From NCBI GenBank assembly GCA_002007465.1, contig LNAC01000018.1, positions 4,697,481-4,761,480 of the forward strand: 64,000 bases of DNA. Direction: 5' to 3'. Shown here in pieces: positions 1 through 13,250 of this stretch. A program made the translations under genes and the position numbers. The notes under the pieces are model-generated. The model worked only from the letters and a program-made list of their open reading frames with translations, searched no databases and had not been told where the DNA came from. Numbering within the stretch: the stretch's first letter is position 1; the number at the start of each line of letters is the position of its first letter. Origin of the DNA: Ailurus styani. Lineage: Eukaryota; Chordata; Mammalia; Carnivora; Ailuridae.

Positions 1-173
1 GAATCATGCAGTATGTCATCTTTCACTTGACAAAATGTTTTTGAGATTTCTTCACCCTGTTGCTTGTCTCCCTGCAGAGGTGGGTTTTTCAGTGTAAATG
101 CCATTAGGGAGAAATGAGACTGCTTTAAATAACTATGTTATTTCATGTCCAAACCTCCTCTCTGTGCAAACAG

Positions 174-329
174 GTTGTTCTGGTGACAGATGGCTGTCTT
201 GGCATTGGTAGAGGGTCACTGCGGCATTCCCTAGCTACTCACAGTCAGCGAAGCGAGAGCAACAGGTTTCCGCTACCTTTTCCTTTCCCGTCTAAGTTAT
301 ACATCATGTGCATGGCAAATTTGGAGGAG
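174..329 (+). CDS. INTS14: INTS14 coding exon, residues 111-162
   Basis: 156 nt, phase 0 at both ends. The acceptor follows GTGCAAACAG and the donor is GAG|GTAATA. It encodes the VVLVTDG strand of the VWA domain through CMANLEE. There is no upstream exon in the first 173 bases, which are intron. Confidence 0.96.
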
Positions 330-3300
330 GTAATACTGAGTTCTTTTTCATTTGATTAGATACATTTTAGGAGTTTATTTTTAATATGTTCCATTAGTAT
401 TATATTATGTTTACTATAACTTTGAACTTCATTGGTTTCAGCTCAGGCTAATCACTAAATTTCAAAGGATTCTAGGTCTCAAATGCTTTTTGAAGATTCA
501 GAGTGTTGGCCATCTCTGGAAACATAGCTGGCTGGAGTTGTTTTCCATCCTTTTTCCCACAAAGACTCTTCAGATGCGTAAGAGTTAAAATGGTCTTTTT
601 GGTACTAGACATTTACCTCGTTTAGGAATTCTTACGTCCATTCCACCAGAAATATTGACAGAAATGTGCTTGAACTTTTTTGGTAAAGTAACATTACTCT
701 GAAGTATGTTTTATTAAACTCTACTTCCTGTTTTTTCCATTTATTTGGGAAAGTTATTTAACCTTTCTTCACCTCAGTTTTTCTATCTGTGAAATGTAGA
801 TAATGATCGTTCTCACCTAAAAGATGTTAGAAGCACCTTGGAGGGAAGATACTATATAAATACCAGCTGTGGTCACCTCTGAGAATCTTTGGAAAACTAC
901 TTCTGAGTAAAATAGCTCTACTGGTATCATTTTATAGAGCATTCCTCTTGGTAACCTTGAATCAAAATTGTTACAGTTATTTTTGCCTGAGGTTGTTAAA
1001 AAAATCATCTCTGTTTTTTATTGCCTGTGTTATTGTGACGGGTGTGACCTTGGTGTGCTGATAATAATCTGGCATCGTGTGCCACTTTAAAAGGGTCATC
1101 TGTTTTGCTTTGTAGCTTCAGAGCACTGATTCCTTGGATTGCCTTGAACGTCTCATAGATTTAAACAATGGCGAAGGGCAGATTTTTACTATCGATGGCC
1201 CCCTGTGCTTGAAAAATGTACAGTCTATGTTTGGGTGAGTATATACATAGAGCTTTTTTGCCTTCTTACAATCTGTTATTATAATTTGATATTTAGCTAT
1301 AATATCTATTTCACTATTTCTAATTGTCATTTCATTTTCCCTGAGTTGCACAATTTTCAGGCAAAATGATTGGTAGTAGTGATTTTTAAAAGATCATTCC
1401 CTTTTAAATTAAGCATGACTAAATCAATAATGCCTATAGATACTGACTTCCTTACAATGCCTCAGCAGTTTCAAAAGATTAACTTGCTTTTGGGCTTTTC
1501 AGAATTGAAATTTCCTCACCAAAAATGTCAGATTTTGTTCTGTTTCACAAATGGTCAGATCATAGTTTTAGAGTTGAAGGGAAAATAAACTTGAGATCTT
1601 GAAAAAATTACTTGAAAAAAATAATATGTATCATATAAATACTCTTCTTATAACAATTAATCATCATATTCTAGAAAACTGATAGATCTGGCGTATACAC
1701 CTTTCCACGCTGTTCTCAAGTGTGGCCACCTAACCGCTGATGTGCAGGTCTTCCCCAGACCAGAGCCCTTTGTAGTAGATGAGGAAATCGATCCCATCCC
1801 TAAAGTCATCAACACAGGTGATGTGTTTTCTTTTTTAACTTTCTTTGTAGTTCTTTTGTTATCTTTACTTTCTTGTAATTTCTGGCTTCTTCTCTATTCA
1901 GGAGGGTTGAAAAGAAATGTAAATTCTGACACTAGGGTGCTGTTGTGATCACCAGTGTATACATTTTGAATGGAAGGAGGCATTGCCAAAAGGGTGGCAG
2001 GCTTGTGGTCTTTCATGGTGATCTCTAATCCTAGATAACTATAGCCACAAATTACTAGAGTTGGAAATCATGAGCAGATTCACAAGCCATGAAATCCCTG
2101 AAATTGTTCTTAATAGAGATACTAAGATTGATTAACATCATAATTAAGATCATCTGTGAAGAGCTAGCTTCTAGATTTGACTGTGTGATTCTTCCTGTGT
2201 GATCCTGGACAAGTCACTTCCTTTCATACTGACTGGCTTAGGTGAGTGGAATCTCTGGATGAGTCACGGTCCCTCTAAGGTCTCCACTCTGGTATACCGT
2301 TCCCCTCTAGCCCTGCTGCTTATATTTTGAGTAAAAGAAGGAGACATGCTATTACTTTTCCCTGGTTCGTGCTGGAGGTTTGCCTAGCTGAGATTGGCAA
2401 AGTGAGTCAGAAGTCACAAGGAAGAGTGGAGAGGAGAGTTGTCTCCAGTTGGTGGACGGACCCCTTAAGTGGTGGGTAGACATTCAGCCGTCACTGTTTC
2501 ATCATTGCACCTTCAGTGCCTAGCACAGCGTCTGATGTTTAGTAGGTGTTTACTAGGTAAATGGCCAGTCAGCCAATGATAATAGAATTAAGTGCACAGT
2601 AAATACTCATTTCACTCATGGGTGTGCAGATTTGAAGGAGTCTGAGAGTGAGGGGCAGTGCAAAGGCTTTTTATTTGTTGTGCCTTTAGCCCCTGGCTGT
2701 CTGGAAGTCGGACATCCATCTCTTTCATGGTGACTACTGCAGTGTTTTAAGCTGTGCCAAATGTTTTGTTGCCTTCAGACCAACTAGATTCTACTTCCTT
2801 CCCATCCCTGTTTGATGGGTAACTTTGAATAGGTCTCTTCTTGTCCATATAAATTTTTAGTCCAAGATCTTTGTCATAGCTTCTGCTTACACCACTTTGA
2901 AATGCAGGCCTTTTGCTATTCAAATGAAAAATACATAACTGCTTATGCTGACTCATTTGTTATTCAGCTAAAGAAGGTAATGGCAGCAAATCTCCAGAGC
3001 AGCAGATTTCCTGACATAGTAGAAGTACTGTGTACTCACCATGACCCTGATTTTTTTTAAAAATTGCTTTGAGAAGGGCACCTGGGTGGCTCAGTCGGTT
3101 AAGCATCTACCTTTGGCTCAGGTCATGATCCCAGGGTCCTGGGATCAAGCCTCATGTCCGGTAATCCACTCAGCGGGGAGCCTGCTTCTCTCTTTCCTTC
3201 AGCCTGCCACTCCCCTACTTTTGCTCTCTCTCTGTCTCTCTCTCTGTCAAATGAATAAATAAAATCTTTTAAAAAAATCATTTTGAGAATATGAGTATGT

Positions 3301-6300
3301 CTGTGCCTGGAAGAAAGACTGAAAAGCAATTCAATTAAATATTAATAGATGTTTCTTTTGATGGTGAATAATGATTGACCTTATTTTTCTTCTTTACAAT
3401 TTTTAGTGTTTTCTAAGTTTTTCTACTATTTATATAATCAGAAAATAAACTTTTAAAAAGTACTTTGGGGATGCCTGGGTGGCTCAGTTGGTTAAGTGTC
3501 TGCCTTCAGCTCAGGTCATGATCCCAGGGTCCTGGGATCGAGTCCCACATCGAGTTCCCTGTTGGGCAGAGAGCCTGCTTCTCTCTCTCCCTTTGCCGTC
3601 CACTCTGCCTACTTGTGCCCTCTATCTCTCTGTCAAATAAATAAATAAAATCTTAAAAAAAAAAAAGTACTTTGGGGTAAAACTTTTATTTTTTACCTAT
3701 TAGGTTTCCCACAAGTACTCTGGGTCTTTAATACAGCTTCTATAAAGCAAAGAAATCATTGTCATATTTAGACTGCTACCTTGGGCTTACAGAGAATATT
3801 TCTTTCTCACGGAAATGTTTTTAATGATAGCTTTGCCGTCCAAGGACGGCTGCGCCTCCTGCAAGGATGGAGTGGTGGAAGTGCCTGACTCTGACGCCCT
3901 CTGCTGACCCGAACATCCCTGACTAAACAGAGGGATTGGATGTTTAAGCTTTTGCCTTGGCTGGGGATCTAGCCTCATAAAAATAAAGTCTAACTGGTTG
4001 GTCTTATGGCTTAAATCATTAAATGAAAGGCAGTTATTCTTGTTTCTTGAGCTGTTTAAAATGCAAATTACGAGTCAACCAGAGAAACTTCTAATAACCT
4101 TCCTAGTCACATCTGAATTCCTCACCTAAACGCTGTATTTGTGAAACCTGGTAACATAGAAAATAATGTGCTTCCCTATCCATTAATTAATTCTGTGTTG
4201 ACTCATTCTTTTCAGATTTGGAAATAGTGGGATTTATTGATATAGCTGACATTTCAAGCCCCCCAGTTCTGTCCAGACATCTGGTCCTGCCAATAGCACT
4301 TAACAAAGGTGAGTTCTCTTCCTATTCCAGTGATACAGATGAAGCATCTTATGATCTAAAGTTATTCTTAAATGTATATAGTTGATAGAGGATAGCCCAT
4401 TTTGCAGAATTGGGGGAAAGGAATAGTTACTGGATTTGATTTTTTTAAAATGGAATATTGCCTAATATACTGGAAGACCATTTCTGCTATTTTAATTTCA
4501 CCACCATAAAAGAAACTGTTTAGCCGTCAACCCCTAGCTTCCCATCTCTCTCAGCCCCAGGTAACCACTAAATGTTTTTTCTGTTTCTATAGGTTTATCT
4601 GTTCTGGATGTTTCATTTAAGTGGAATTCATATAATATGTGAAAACTGATTTTTATATGGACATAGGAAAACCAGAATAAGAGTTTTTCTTACTTGTTAC
4701 AATATTTCTTTATAACTGAATACCCTCCTTCCAAGGCTAGAAACAACCAGGAGTATAATTGGGGTTTGGGATTTTTGTAGCTAATCTTAGTCTGATCTTT
4801 TCACAGAAGGTGATGAAGTGGGTACTGGCATAACTGATGACAACGAAGATGAAAATTCAGCCAATCAAATTGCAGGCAAAATACCCAACTTCTGTGTCCT
4901 GCTCCATGGCAGCCTAAAAGTGGAAGGAATGGTGGCAATAGTTCAGTTAGGGTAAGGGACTTTGTTTGCCTTTGGTTGAATGAGGCAGAATCAATTTACA
5001 AAGTGAAGTATTTCCCAGATTTTTCCTTATCATCTTTTCCCTCCCCCTGCCATACCTTTCCCACCTACCATCACCTCCTAAACTGCTCTTTAAGTTATCC
5101 CCTAGAATAAGTACAGACTGAGCCTTTTAATTATATTGCTTTTATATTATATCCTTTCTCTGTTTTCCTCTTTTCTGTTCTATCTAGGAAATCTGGATTC
5201 AGATATAACGGTTCTCCTACTTGCTGTGGGATCTTACGCAGTATTCACAGGCTCCTCAGCTATAAGATGAGGAGGTGGAACTAAATGAAAAAGGATACCA
5301 AGAATATTGATTGAACATTTTACCATGTGCCAGGCACTCCTCTAGTCACTTTACATATATCAATTTCATGTAACCCCTCACAACAACACTCTCCGGGGGT
5401 GTCAGCATTATCCCTAATTGTATAGATGAGAAACTGAGGCTTAGAGAGGTCAAGGAACTTGCTCAAGTCCACACAGCTTGTATACAAAAGAGCCAGGGTT
5501 CTTACCCTTGCATTCTGACTCCAGAGCCCATAATCATAACCACTGTGCTGTAACTCTTCCCTGTGGGGAACACCTTTCTAGCTTTTACATTTGCTACAAT
5601 CTTGAAATTTGCAAAACCATCTGCTTCCCTTTCTATAATACCTATTGTTAGGAAAGAAGAGGTGACTGATCATCTTCTGGCCATCAGCTGGGGTTGACTG
5701 GTATAGAAGATGAAGAGGTTAGGAGTACTCAGGTGAAGCTCTATTTCTACTTGAGTTAAAATTACCTGGTCCAAAAAGAAGAATGCAACTCTTATTAGGT
5801 ATTAGTTTGCTGTATTTCTTGGTACCCAAGCTGCTTGTACTGACTGGCTCTGAATATGAGAATCGCCTAGGGTCCTTCGGGAAGCAGAAACAGAGCTAGG
5901 TGATGGCTTTGTGCCCTTTGTTAGAAATGCTGCTCTGTGTTGGTGCTACTGTGAGTGACTCAGGGAGGCAGCTGAAACATGGGTTGCAACCCTTTCTCCT
6001 CCTGACCTCTGTAACTATTTGCTCCCCTTGTGATTTTTTTCTTTCTTAAGATTGCTTTTGATTTCTATATCTACCTAATTGAACAGTAATACATTTCCCA
6101 GAGGAATGGCAATATTGGAGGGCAGCGGTATGCATTTTCAGTTTTAGGATTTGGCTTTAGTAAAAATGCACCTAATTTCGAAATTGAAGCCCATGTCTCA
6201 AGAGAAAAACACTGGCTAGACTTACTTAACTTTATAGTCCTAGGCTTGATATTCTTCTGATCTTCCATCTTCTCTCCGTCTAGTCCTGAATGGCATGGAA

Positions 6301-9300
6301 TGCTCTACTCCCAAGCTGACAGCAAGAAGAAATCAAACCTCATGATGTCTCTCTTTGAGCCTGGCCCAGAACCTCTCCCATGGCTAGGGAAAATGGCACA
6401 GTTGGGTCCTATTTCAGGTATAACCCAGATTGGATTTTACTTATCTTGATTTTGTTTTCTCTCTGCTATTCTGAGTGGCTCTGACTGCAGTCAGAAAGCT
6501 GTGTGATGTCCCTTATGGGTGTGCTGTGGTCTCTAATGCTGGATATGTGCATGGAGAACCCCAGCAGAGTGTGATGTTTGAACTTTTAACTTTACGTCAA
6601 GGGAAACTGACATTTAGGTTGCTTTAAGTAAATGTAAGTGCTCTGACTGCTTAGAGTGAAAAGCTACTGTCCATAAACAATTTTTTCTTCAGTGTACTGT
6701 TTTCAACTCAGTAACCCCAGTCATTTCTAAATAATTTAATCCCTTTCAGGGGTGCCTAGATGGCTCAGTAGGTTAAGCCTCTGCCTTTGACTCAGGTCAT
6801 GATCTCAGGGTCCTGGGATCGAGCCCCATATCAGGCTCTCTGCTCAGCAGGGAGCCTGCTTCCCCCTCTCTCTGACTGCCTCTCTGCCTGCTTGTGATGT
6901 CTCTGTCACTTAAATAAATAAAATCTTTAAAAGTAATAATAATTTAATCCCCTTCCTTCTTGAAAATATTTTCCCTTAGCTTTCCTAACATTGCATTCTT
7001 CTGATATTTACTTTTTCCTTTGGCAGCTTTGCTTTATCTTGTCATCTTGTCTTGCCTCATGATTTTCAAGATGTTTTTCTTTGCCTTCTTCCCTTGGATC
7101 ATTATTCTTTCTTGATTATTCCATCAGCCATTACAGCTTCAGACTCCCCCAGGTGTGTAAGTCTGGTCCTACTTGATCTCTCCCTGGAACTTGCATACCA
7201 TATTTCCAGTTCCTAGTTAGACCTATCTACCTGGATATTCTGCCATAGTACCAAGCAGCTCAGCATGTTTGTTACAGAAACCATCGTCTCTTAACCCTTC
7301 CTTCTAAACTGTTCCTTTTTCTGATTTTCCCACTCCTGATTGAGGCCTAAGTACTCCTAGGTACTCAGACTCCAACTGTAGAGTCATTCTGGACTCATTT
7401 GGGCCCATTTCAACTTCAGGAACGTCTACCAACCAATCTTTTAGGGGGTAGAAGTTAGCAGGAGTTGCTCAAAATCTAGTGGAAAGTGGAATAATAAACA
7501 CAGACTGGTACAAGATCAGAGCTGGCCTGGATGATCAGCTCTGCGTAAAGGACTCAGGGAAATCTTCACAGAGGAGGGACACCCAAACTGAGGTTTGAAG
7601 AAAAAGATTTGCTGAGCTAATGAAGGAAGAAGAGACATTCTGGACAAATGGATCACCAAAGCTAGAACATAAAGTACGAGGGTGGGGCTGGGAGGGCCAC
7701 ATGGTGGGTTAGAAGTTGTCAGTGGCTGGAATGGGCATAGTTCATCTGAAATGTGAAGAGCTGAGACTATTCTGCAGGTACTGGGAAGCCACTGAAGGGG
7801 ATGCATATAAGAACAGTGGAGATACCAGTCAGGAGACTTTGTATTCTGGGTACTAGTGCCCCCCCCCCCCGGCGATGTGTAGTGTGGCTGAAATTCAAGT
7901 GAATTGCTTGAAATCCTAATAAATTTGCATTTAGAAAGATAATTCTGGGGATGTCTGGGTGGCTCAGTTGGTTAAGTGACCGACTTGGTTTTGGTTTCAG
8001 CTCAGGTCGTGACCTCAGGCTTGTGAGATCAAGCCCCACATTGGGATCTGTGCTCAGTGGTGACTGCTTGAGATTCTTTCTCCCTCTCGCCCTTTCCCTG
8101 CTCATGCACGCACTCTCACTCTCTCTCAAATAAATAAATAAAATCTTTAAAAAAAAAAAAAAGAAGAAGGGCGCCTGGGTGGCTCAGTGGGTTAAACTTC
8201 TGCCTTCAACTTGGGTCATGATCCCAGGGTTCTGGGATTGAGCCCCATATCGGGCTTTCTGCTTAGTGGAGAGCCTGCTTCCCCCTCTCCCTCTGCCTGC
8301 CTCTCTGCCTACTTGTGATCTCTCCCTCTGTCAAATAAATAAATAAGATCTTAAAAAAAAAAAGGACGCCTGGGTGGCTCAGTGGGTTAAAGCCTCTGCT
8401 TTCGGCTCAGGTCATGATCTCGGGGTCCTGGGATCGAGGCCCGCATCGGGCTCCCTGCTCAGCGGGGAGCCTGCTTCCCTCTCTCTCTCTCTGTCTGCCT
8501 CTCTGCCTCCTTGTGATCTCTCTCCCTCTGTGAAATAAATAAATAAAATCTTAAAATAATAATAATAATAATAATTCTGTGGAGTGTGGATTTGGAAAGG
8601 TAAGAGCATCCAGCAGTTACAGGTCTGCTGTGGACAGTCCTGGAGATGTAAGGATGAGAGCCAGAACAGGGGCAGTGGCGGGAACAGGGAGGATGAGGAT
8701 CCATGCAAAAGATACTAAGGAGGCAGAATCAACAGTGTTTTCTTCTAATTGTGGAAGGGGTTTTGTTTTGGTTTGGTTTAGGTTTGTTTTGTGTTTTGTT
8801 TTGGTTTTTTTTTTTTTTTTGGTATTTACATTTCTAAATAATATAAGTATATGTTTCTTGGCTTTTTTTCTTTTCATTTTAAATGTCATTTTTTACTCTT
8901 TAAGGTTGACTGCTTAGCTCTCTTACCACCACCATCCCCACCCACCCAAGAAGCACATTCTTCCCTTCCTCTGTCCTTCCAGTGTGATCATAGTGTTCTT
9001 TTTGAGTGAAGCGGTGTTCTGTCCTTGTTAGATGATGTGAATGTTATTTATGACTAAGCCATGGGTACACCGAGTTACGTTTTGTTTTGGAACTCTTTGT
9101 TCTCTGCACTAGTTGTCTTTTCTTTTCTTTTTTTAAAGGTATTTTTTTTCTTTTTTCTAGCAGGCAAAGTAAATGTGCAGTTGACCCTTGAATAATGTGG
9201 GGATTATGACTTTTAGCTACTACCCCCAAATTTAACTAGTAACAGCCTACTGTTGACTGGAAGCCTTACCAATAACATAAACAGTTGATGAACACATGTT

Positions 9301-12300
9301 TTCTATGTTATATGTATTATATACTGCATTCTTACAATAAAGAAAGGTAGAGAAATGAAACTTTTAAAAAACCTTGAAGAGAAAATACATTTACAGTACT
9401 CATATTTATGGGGAAAATTCTGTGTATAAGTGGACCTATACACTTCACATCGATGTTGTTTGTAGGTCAGCTATCTTCTAACTTCGTTTAAAAGGAAGGC
9501 TCTGTTGGAAAGACCCTGAGGTTCCTCGGAGACTGGGAAAGAGCTGGGCAGGCGGGCAGGCTGTTGAGGGCGGCCAGCCCTGCCTTTGGGCTGTCTCACG
9601 GCCTTCCCCTCTACTTGCTTTGCTTTGCTTTGCTTTGCTCTTTTCTGTGTACTTACTGCTAATTCCTAGGTAAAATACATTCTTCAGGTATTTTTGTCAG
9701 TTTTTTTTTTCCCCCTTAGAGTCCTTTCCCTTCCTCTTGTTTCATAAGTGGACTATTTGTTCTCTCTGCCCGCTGAATACCTGTTAGCCTCCTCTGCCCA
9801 CCTCTCCTCTGGCTCCCCTCTTTCTCAACTCCTCCTGCGAAAAGGCTACATGGGAAGTCGACGTTTGAAATCTTGCATATTTGCAAATGTCTCTGTTTCA
9901 TCCCTTACACTCAGTTGATGGTTCTGTTGGATATTGAGTGCTGGTTGGAAATGACTTTACCTTAGAGTTTTGATGCATAGGTGTGTTTTTCTTTCCTTAC
10001 TTCCTGTATTGTTCCTGAGGTCTAGTGCAGTGCTGTCAGGGCTTTGACCCAGATCTCTGGTTCCTCTGCACTCCTGGAGGTGCTTCTTTGTGTCCCTCGT
10101 GTTCTGGATTTTCGGAATGATGTACTTAGTTGTTGGTCTCTTCATTCATTGTGCTAGGCATTCAGGGGGCAAACCGTCTGACAAGTCATGTTCTTCAGTC
10201 CTGGGAACAAGAATCATGTGTTTGATTTCCCCCTCTCTGTATTCTCTGTTCTCCCTTTTTAGAACATCTGTTTATGATTTTTGTATAATTTTCTTATCTT
10301 CCACCCATTTTCCTTTTTTTTTCTTTTCTAATTTCTCTAAGGTATCTTCAGCTTTATCTTGCAGCTGTTTTTTTTTTTTAATTTCTGCTACCATATTTCT
10401 TATGTCTAAGAGTTCCCTGTTCCATTTTCATAGATGCAGTATTTTTTGTCTGTCATACCAGTTACCACAGATAGGCTTCAAACAGTACAAGATAGACTGT
10501 AGTTAGATGTTGCAATGTTTGTTAGTGATACTGAGTGCTATAGTAGAAAAGGGTCCAGAGAAAGTACTGTGTGCCAGGAACGCTTGTGATAGCTTCGTGG
10601 AGAAGGTGGGCTAAGATCTGGCCCTGGAATACAAGTTTGGTTGTGAGGAACAGCGAGGTTGAGTGGTAGGAAAAGTGTTGCCTTTGCAAGCAGGCTCAGC
10701 TGAGTGACTGTGAAGCCTGTGAAGGTCCAACCTCTTTGAGCCTCAGTTCCCTCATCTTTCGTGGGACCAATAATATCTACCCCCCGCCCAGGGTTACTGT
10801 AAGGAAAGAAAGTATATATGTAAAGTGTTTGGAACTTAATAAATATTCTTTGTTCTGTAAGTTCCTTGAGTCTAGAAAAAAAATCTTCTCCAGCCACACT
10901 TGTAGCAGAGTGCTTGCTACATAGTGGGGACTTAGTATAGCAAGTGAGTAAGGGAATAAATGGATGAGGGAAGGGAAGCACTCCAGTCAGGGGAGATAAC
11001 AGAAATAGTGGCAGGGAAGTTAAAATAAATGTGCTACACGGAAGAAGACTGCTGGGATCGTGGCCTGGCTAAGAGGGCTTATGTATATGCAAGTATTTGT
11101 GGAAATATGTCTGGAAAGCTGGGCCAATACTTTTTGGAGGGGCTGGCGGGGTGGGCACTGACATGTAGTGTGGGGCCAGTATAAAATGTTTAAATTAATG
11201 ACCAAATTGGGGTTAGAGAGCTTCTGGGTCAGAGAAGCTGGGTTCATCCCAGGGCAGATACGAACATTTGGGCAAGGGATGTAAGCTCCCTGAACTTGGT
11301 GGGGAAGGAATCCCAGCTCTGTCTACTCCAGAAGGTGGGTAGTAATCAGGTTAAAATGAGCCAGCAGATATAAGTGGGCTTTGTGAGTTTGTGGCAAAGT
11401 TTCATTGGCTCAGAAAGCAGGTAGAAAAACAGAAACCCTTATTTATTTATATGGCTAAAAAACCAACCTGGCTTTAAATCTTTGAAAGCAGTAACTAATA
11501 AGCCATGATGACATGGAGTATGTTCCACCAAAAACGTATTTCTTCTCTTGCCCTTTTCCTTAATGTGGCTACATGTAATTTTCCTCTGGAATTTTCTCAG
11601 CCCATAGACCTATGCTGTCCAGTCCAGTAGACACTAGATACCTGAGGCTATACATTAAAATAAGTAAAATTTAAAATTCAGTTCCTCAGTCACTTTAGCC
11701 ACAAGTCAGTGTTCAGTAGCTGCATGGGCCAGTGGCTACCATTCGATCATTGTAGAAAATTCTCTTGGAGAGCATTGGGCCAGACTATATAGAATTGTAT
11801 TGTGTGTGTTTATATATTTCTTTATGTACTTTAGGATGGTTGCATGTATTAATTTTATTCTCTCTGATCTCAATTGATAAAGCAAATAAGTGAAGCTTGT
11901 CTCTTTAAAAACGTTAAGTTACTTTTTGTTTTGTTTTGTTTTACCTACATGGGCCTCAGTTGATAGTTGAGTCTCCTATCTCAGTGGCTTTCTTTGGAGA
12001 ACAGGTTCCCTAACCTGAGGGAAGTGAATGGATTTTCTTAATTAGGGCAGTAACAGGATGTAGAAGATGGAATGATTCAGAGAGCTTCTACCCTAATTGG
12101 AAATATAATTGATTATGTTTTGCCAGATGTCATTTCAAGAATGTGTTTTCCTTTTAAGATGCTAAAGAAAACCCTTATGGAGAGGATGACAATAAGAGCC
12201 CATTCCCCCTGCAGCCCAAAAACAAACGCAGTTATGCCCAGAATGTGACTGTCTGGATCAAACCCAGTGGCCTGCAGGTAACATTACCATTCAAGTTGCT

Positions 12301-13219
12301 TTCCCCTGGGGACAGGGGGAGGGATTCTGGCAGGCAAGCAGACATCTGATTTGATTTTCCTTTCCTTTGATACTTAGTAATTCATTTACTTCTAATGTTT
12401 GTCATTATTTCCAAAAAGGATTTGAGGTGGCCTGCAGTAAAACACGTATGCAGAAAAATCACTTCTTACAAAGTTTAGAGCAGTACAAAACCTAGAGCGA
12501 GAGGGGAGACAGTTCCGCCGGGAACCCAAGGCAAAATGATAATTATATTTGAGCAATTTGGCTCTGAGGTTTCTGCTACCAAGGTCAGAAGAGCAACATG
12601 TAGGGCTATTTGGCTTTTCTTGTCTGACAGAAGGAAGCATGTCAGTTCTAGAGAGACATATTTTCCTAGCATTGAATTACAGTGTAAAATTTTTGACACG
12701 GGGAGGCATTGACATAATGGGTTTTATCTTTGACAACAGTGTTTTGAGAAGGAGGTAAAAATCTTCATGGGGTTATTTCTTCTGTGCCCACAGTAGAACC
12801 CAAGCAATGGCATTACACCTTTATTCCACAAAAACACTTTTATGGGAAGCTAAGATTACACTATTCTCAAGGTATGATGCTTTCAGGCAAGGTACTCAGT
12901 GATGTTTCTCCCTCCACTGGCATATGGTCATTTCTGCCTATTTTTAAAAATCACTTTTTGAGCCTTTTTGTCTCATTTGAGCACCATCTTTTTTGCTTTG
13001 TTCCTCAAACAAGTCCAACCTACGCCAAATGAGAAGAGAAGGTTATAGCTTCCGTTGACAAGGGAAATAGCTTCTGCTGATGGCACAGTTTCTTCTTTCC
13101 ACAGAAACGGGACACATCCTGTCATGGCTCTGGGGGGAGGGGCTCTGTTGGAAAATGAGCTTCTCTCCTGCCATCCCTAACCACGGTACTTCCCTGTAAA
13201 AGAAGGAAAGCTGAATTTT

Positions 13220-13250
<31 letters not shown>

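Larger units (their letters stand above)
7540..8750 (+). repeat. Ancient L2-class repeat, interrupted by the SINE triplet
   Basis: GGGAAGCCACTGAAGGGGAT and GCATTTAGAAAGATAATTCT continue after the three SINEs with TTCTGTGGAGTGTGGATTTG, in the order of a common ancient repeat. Family assignment is tentative. A C-run sits at 7861-7870. Confidence 0.45.

Noticed and set aside
10538..10981. 147-residue minus-strand open frame
   Set aside because: Overlaps antisense MIR/L2 sequence inside an INTS14 intron.
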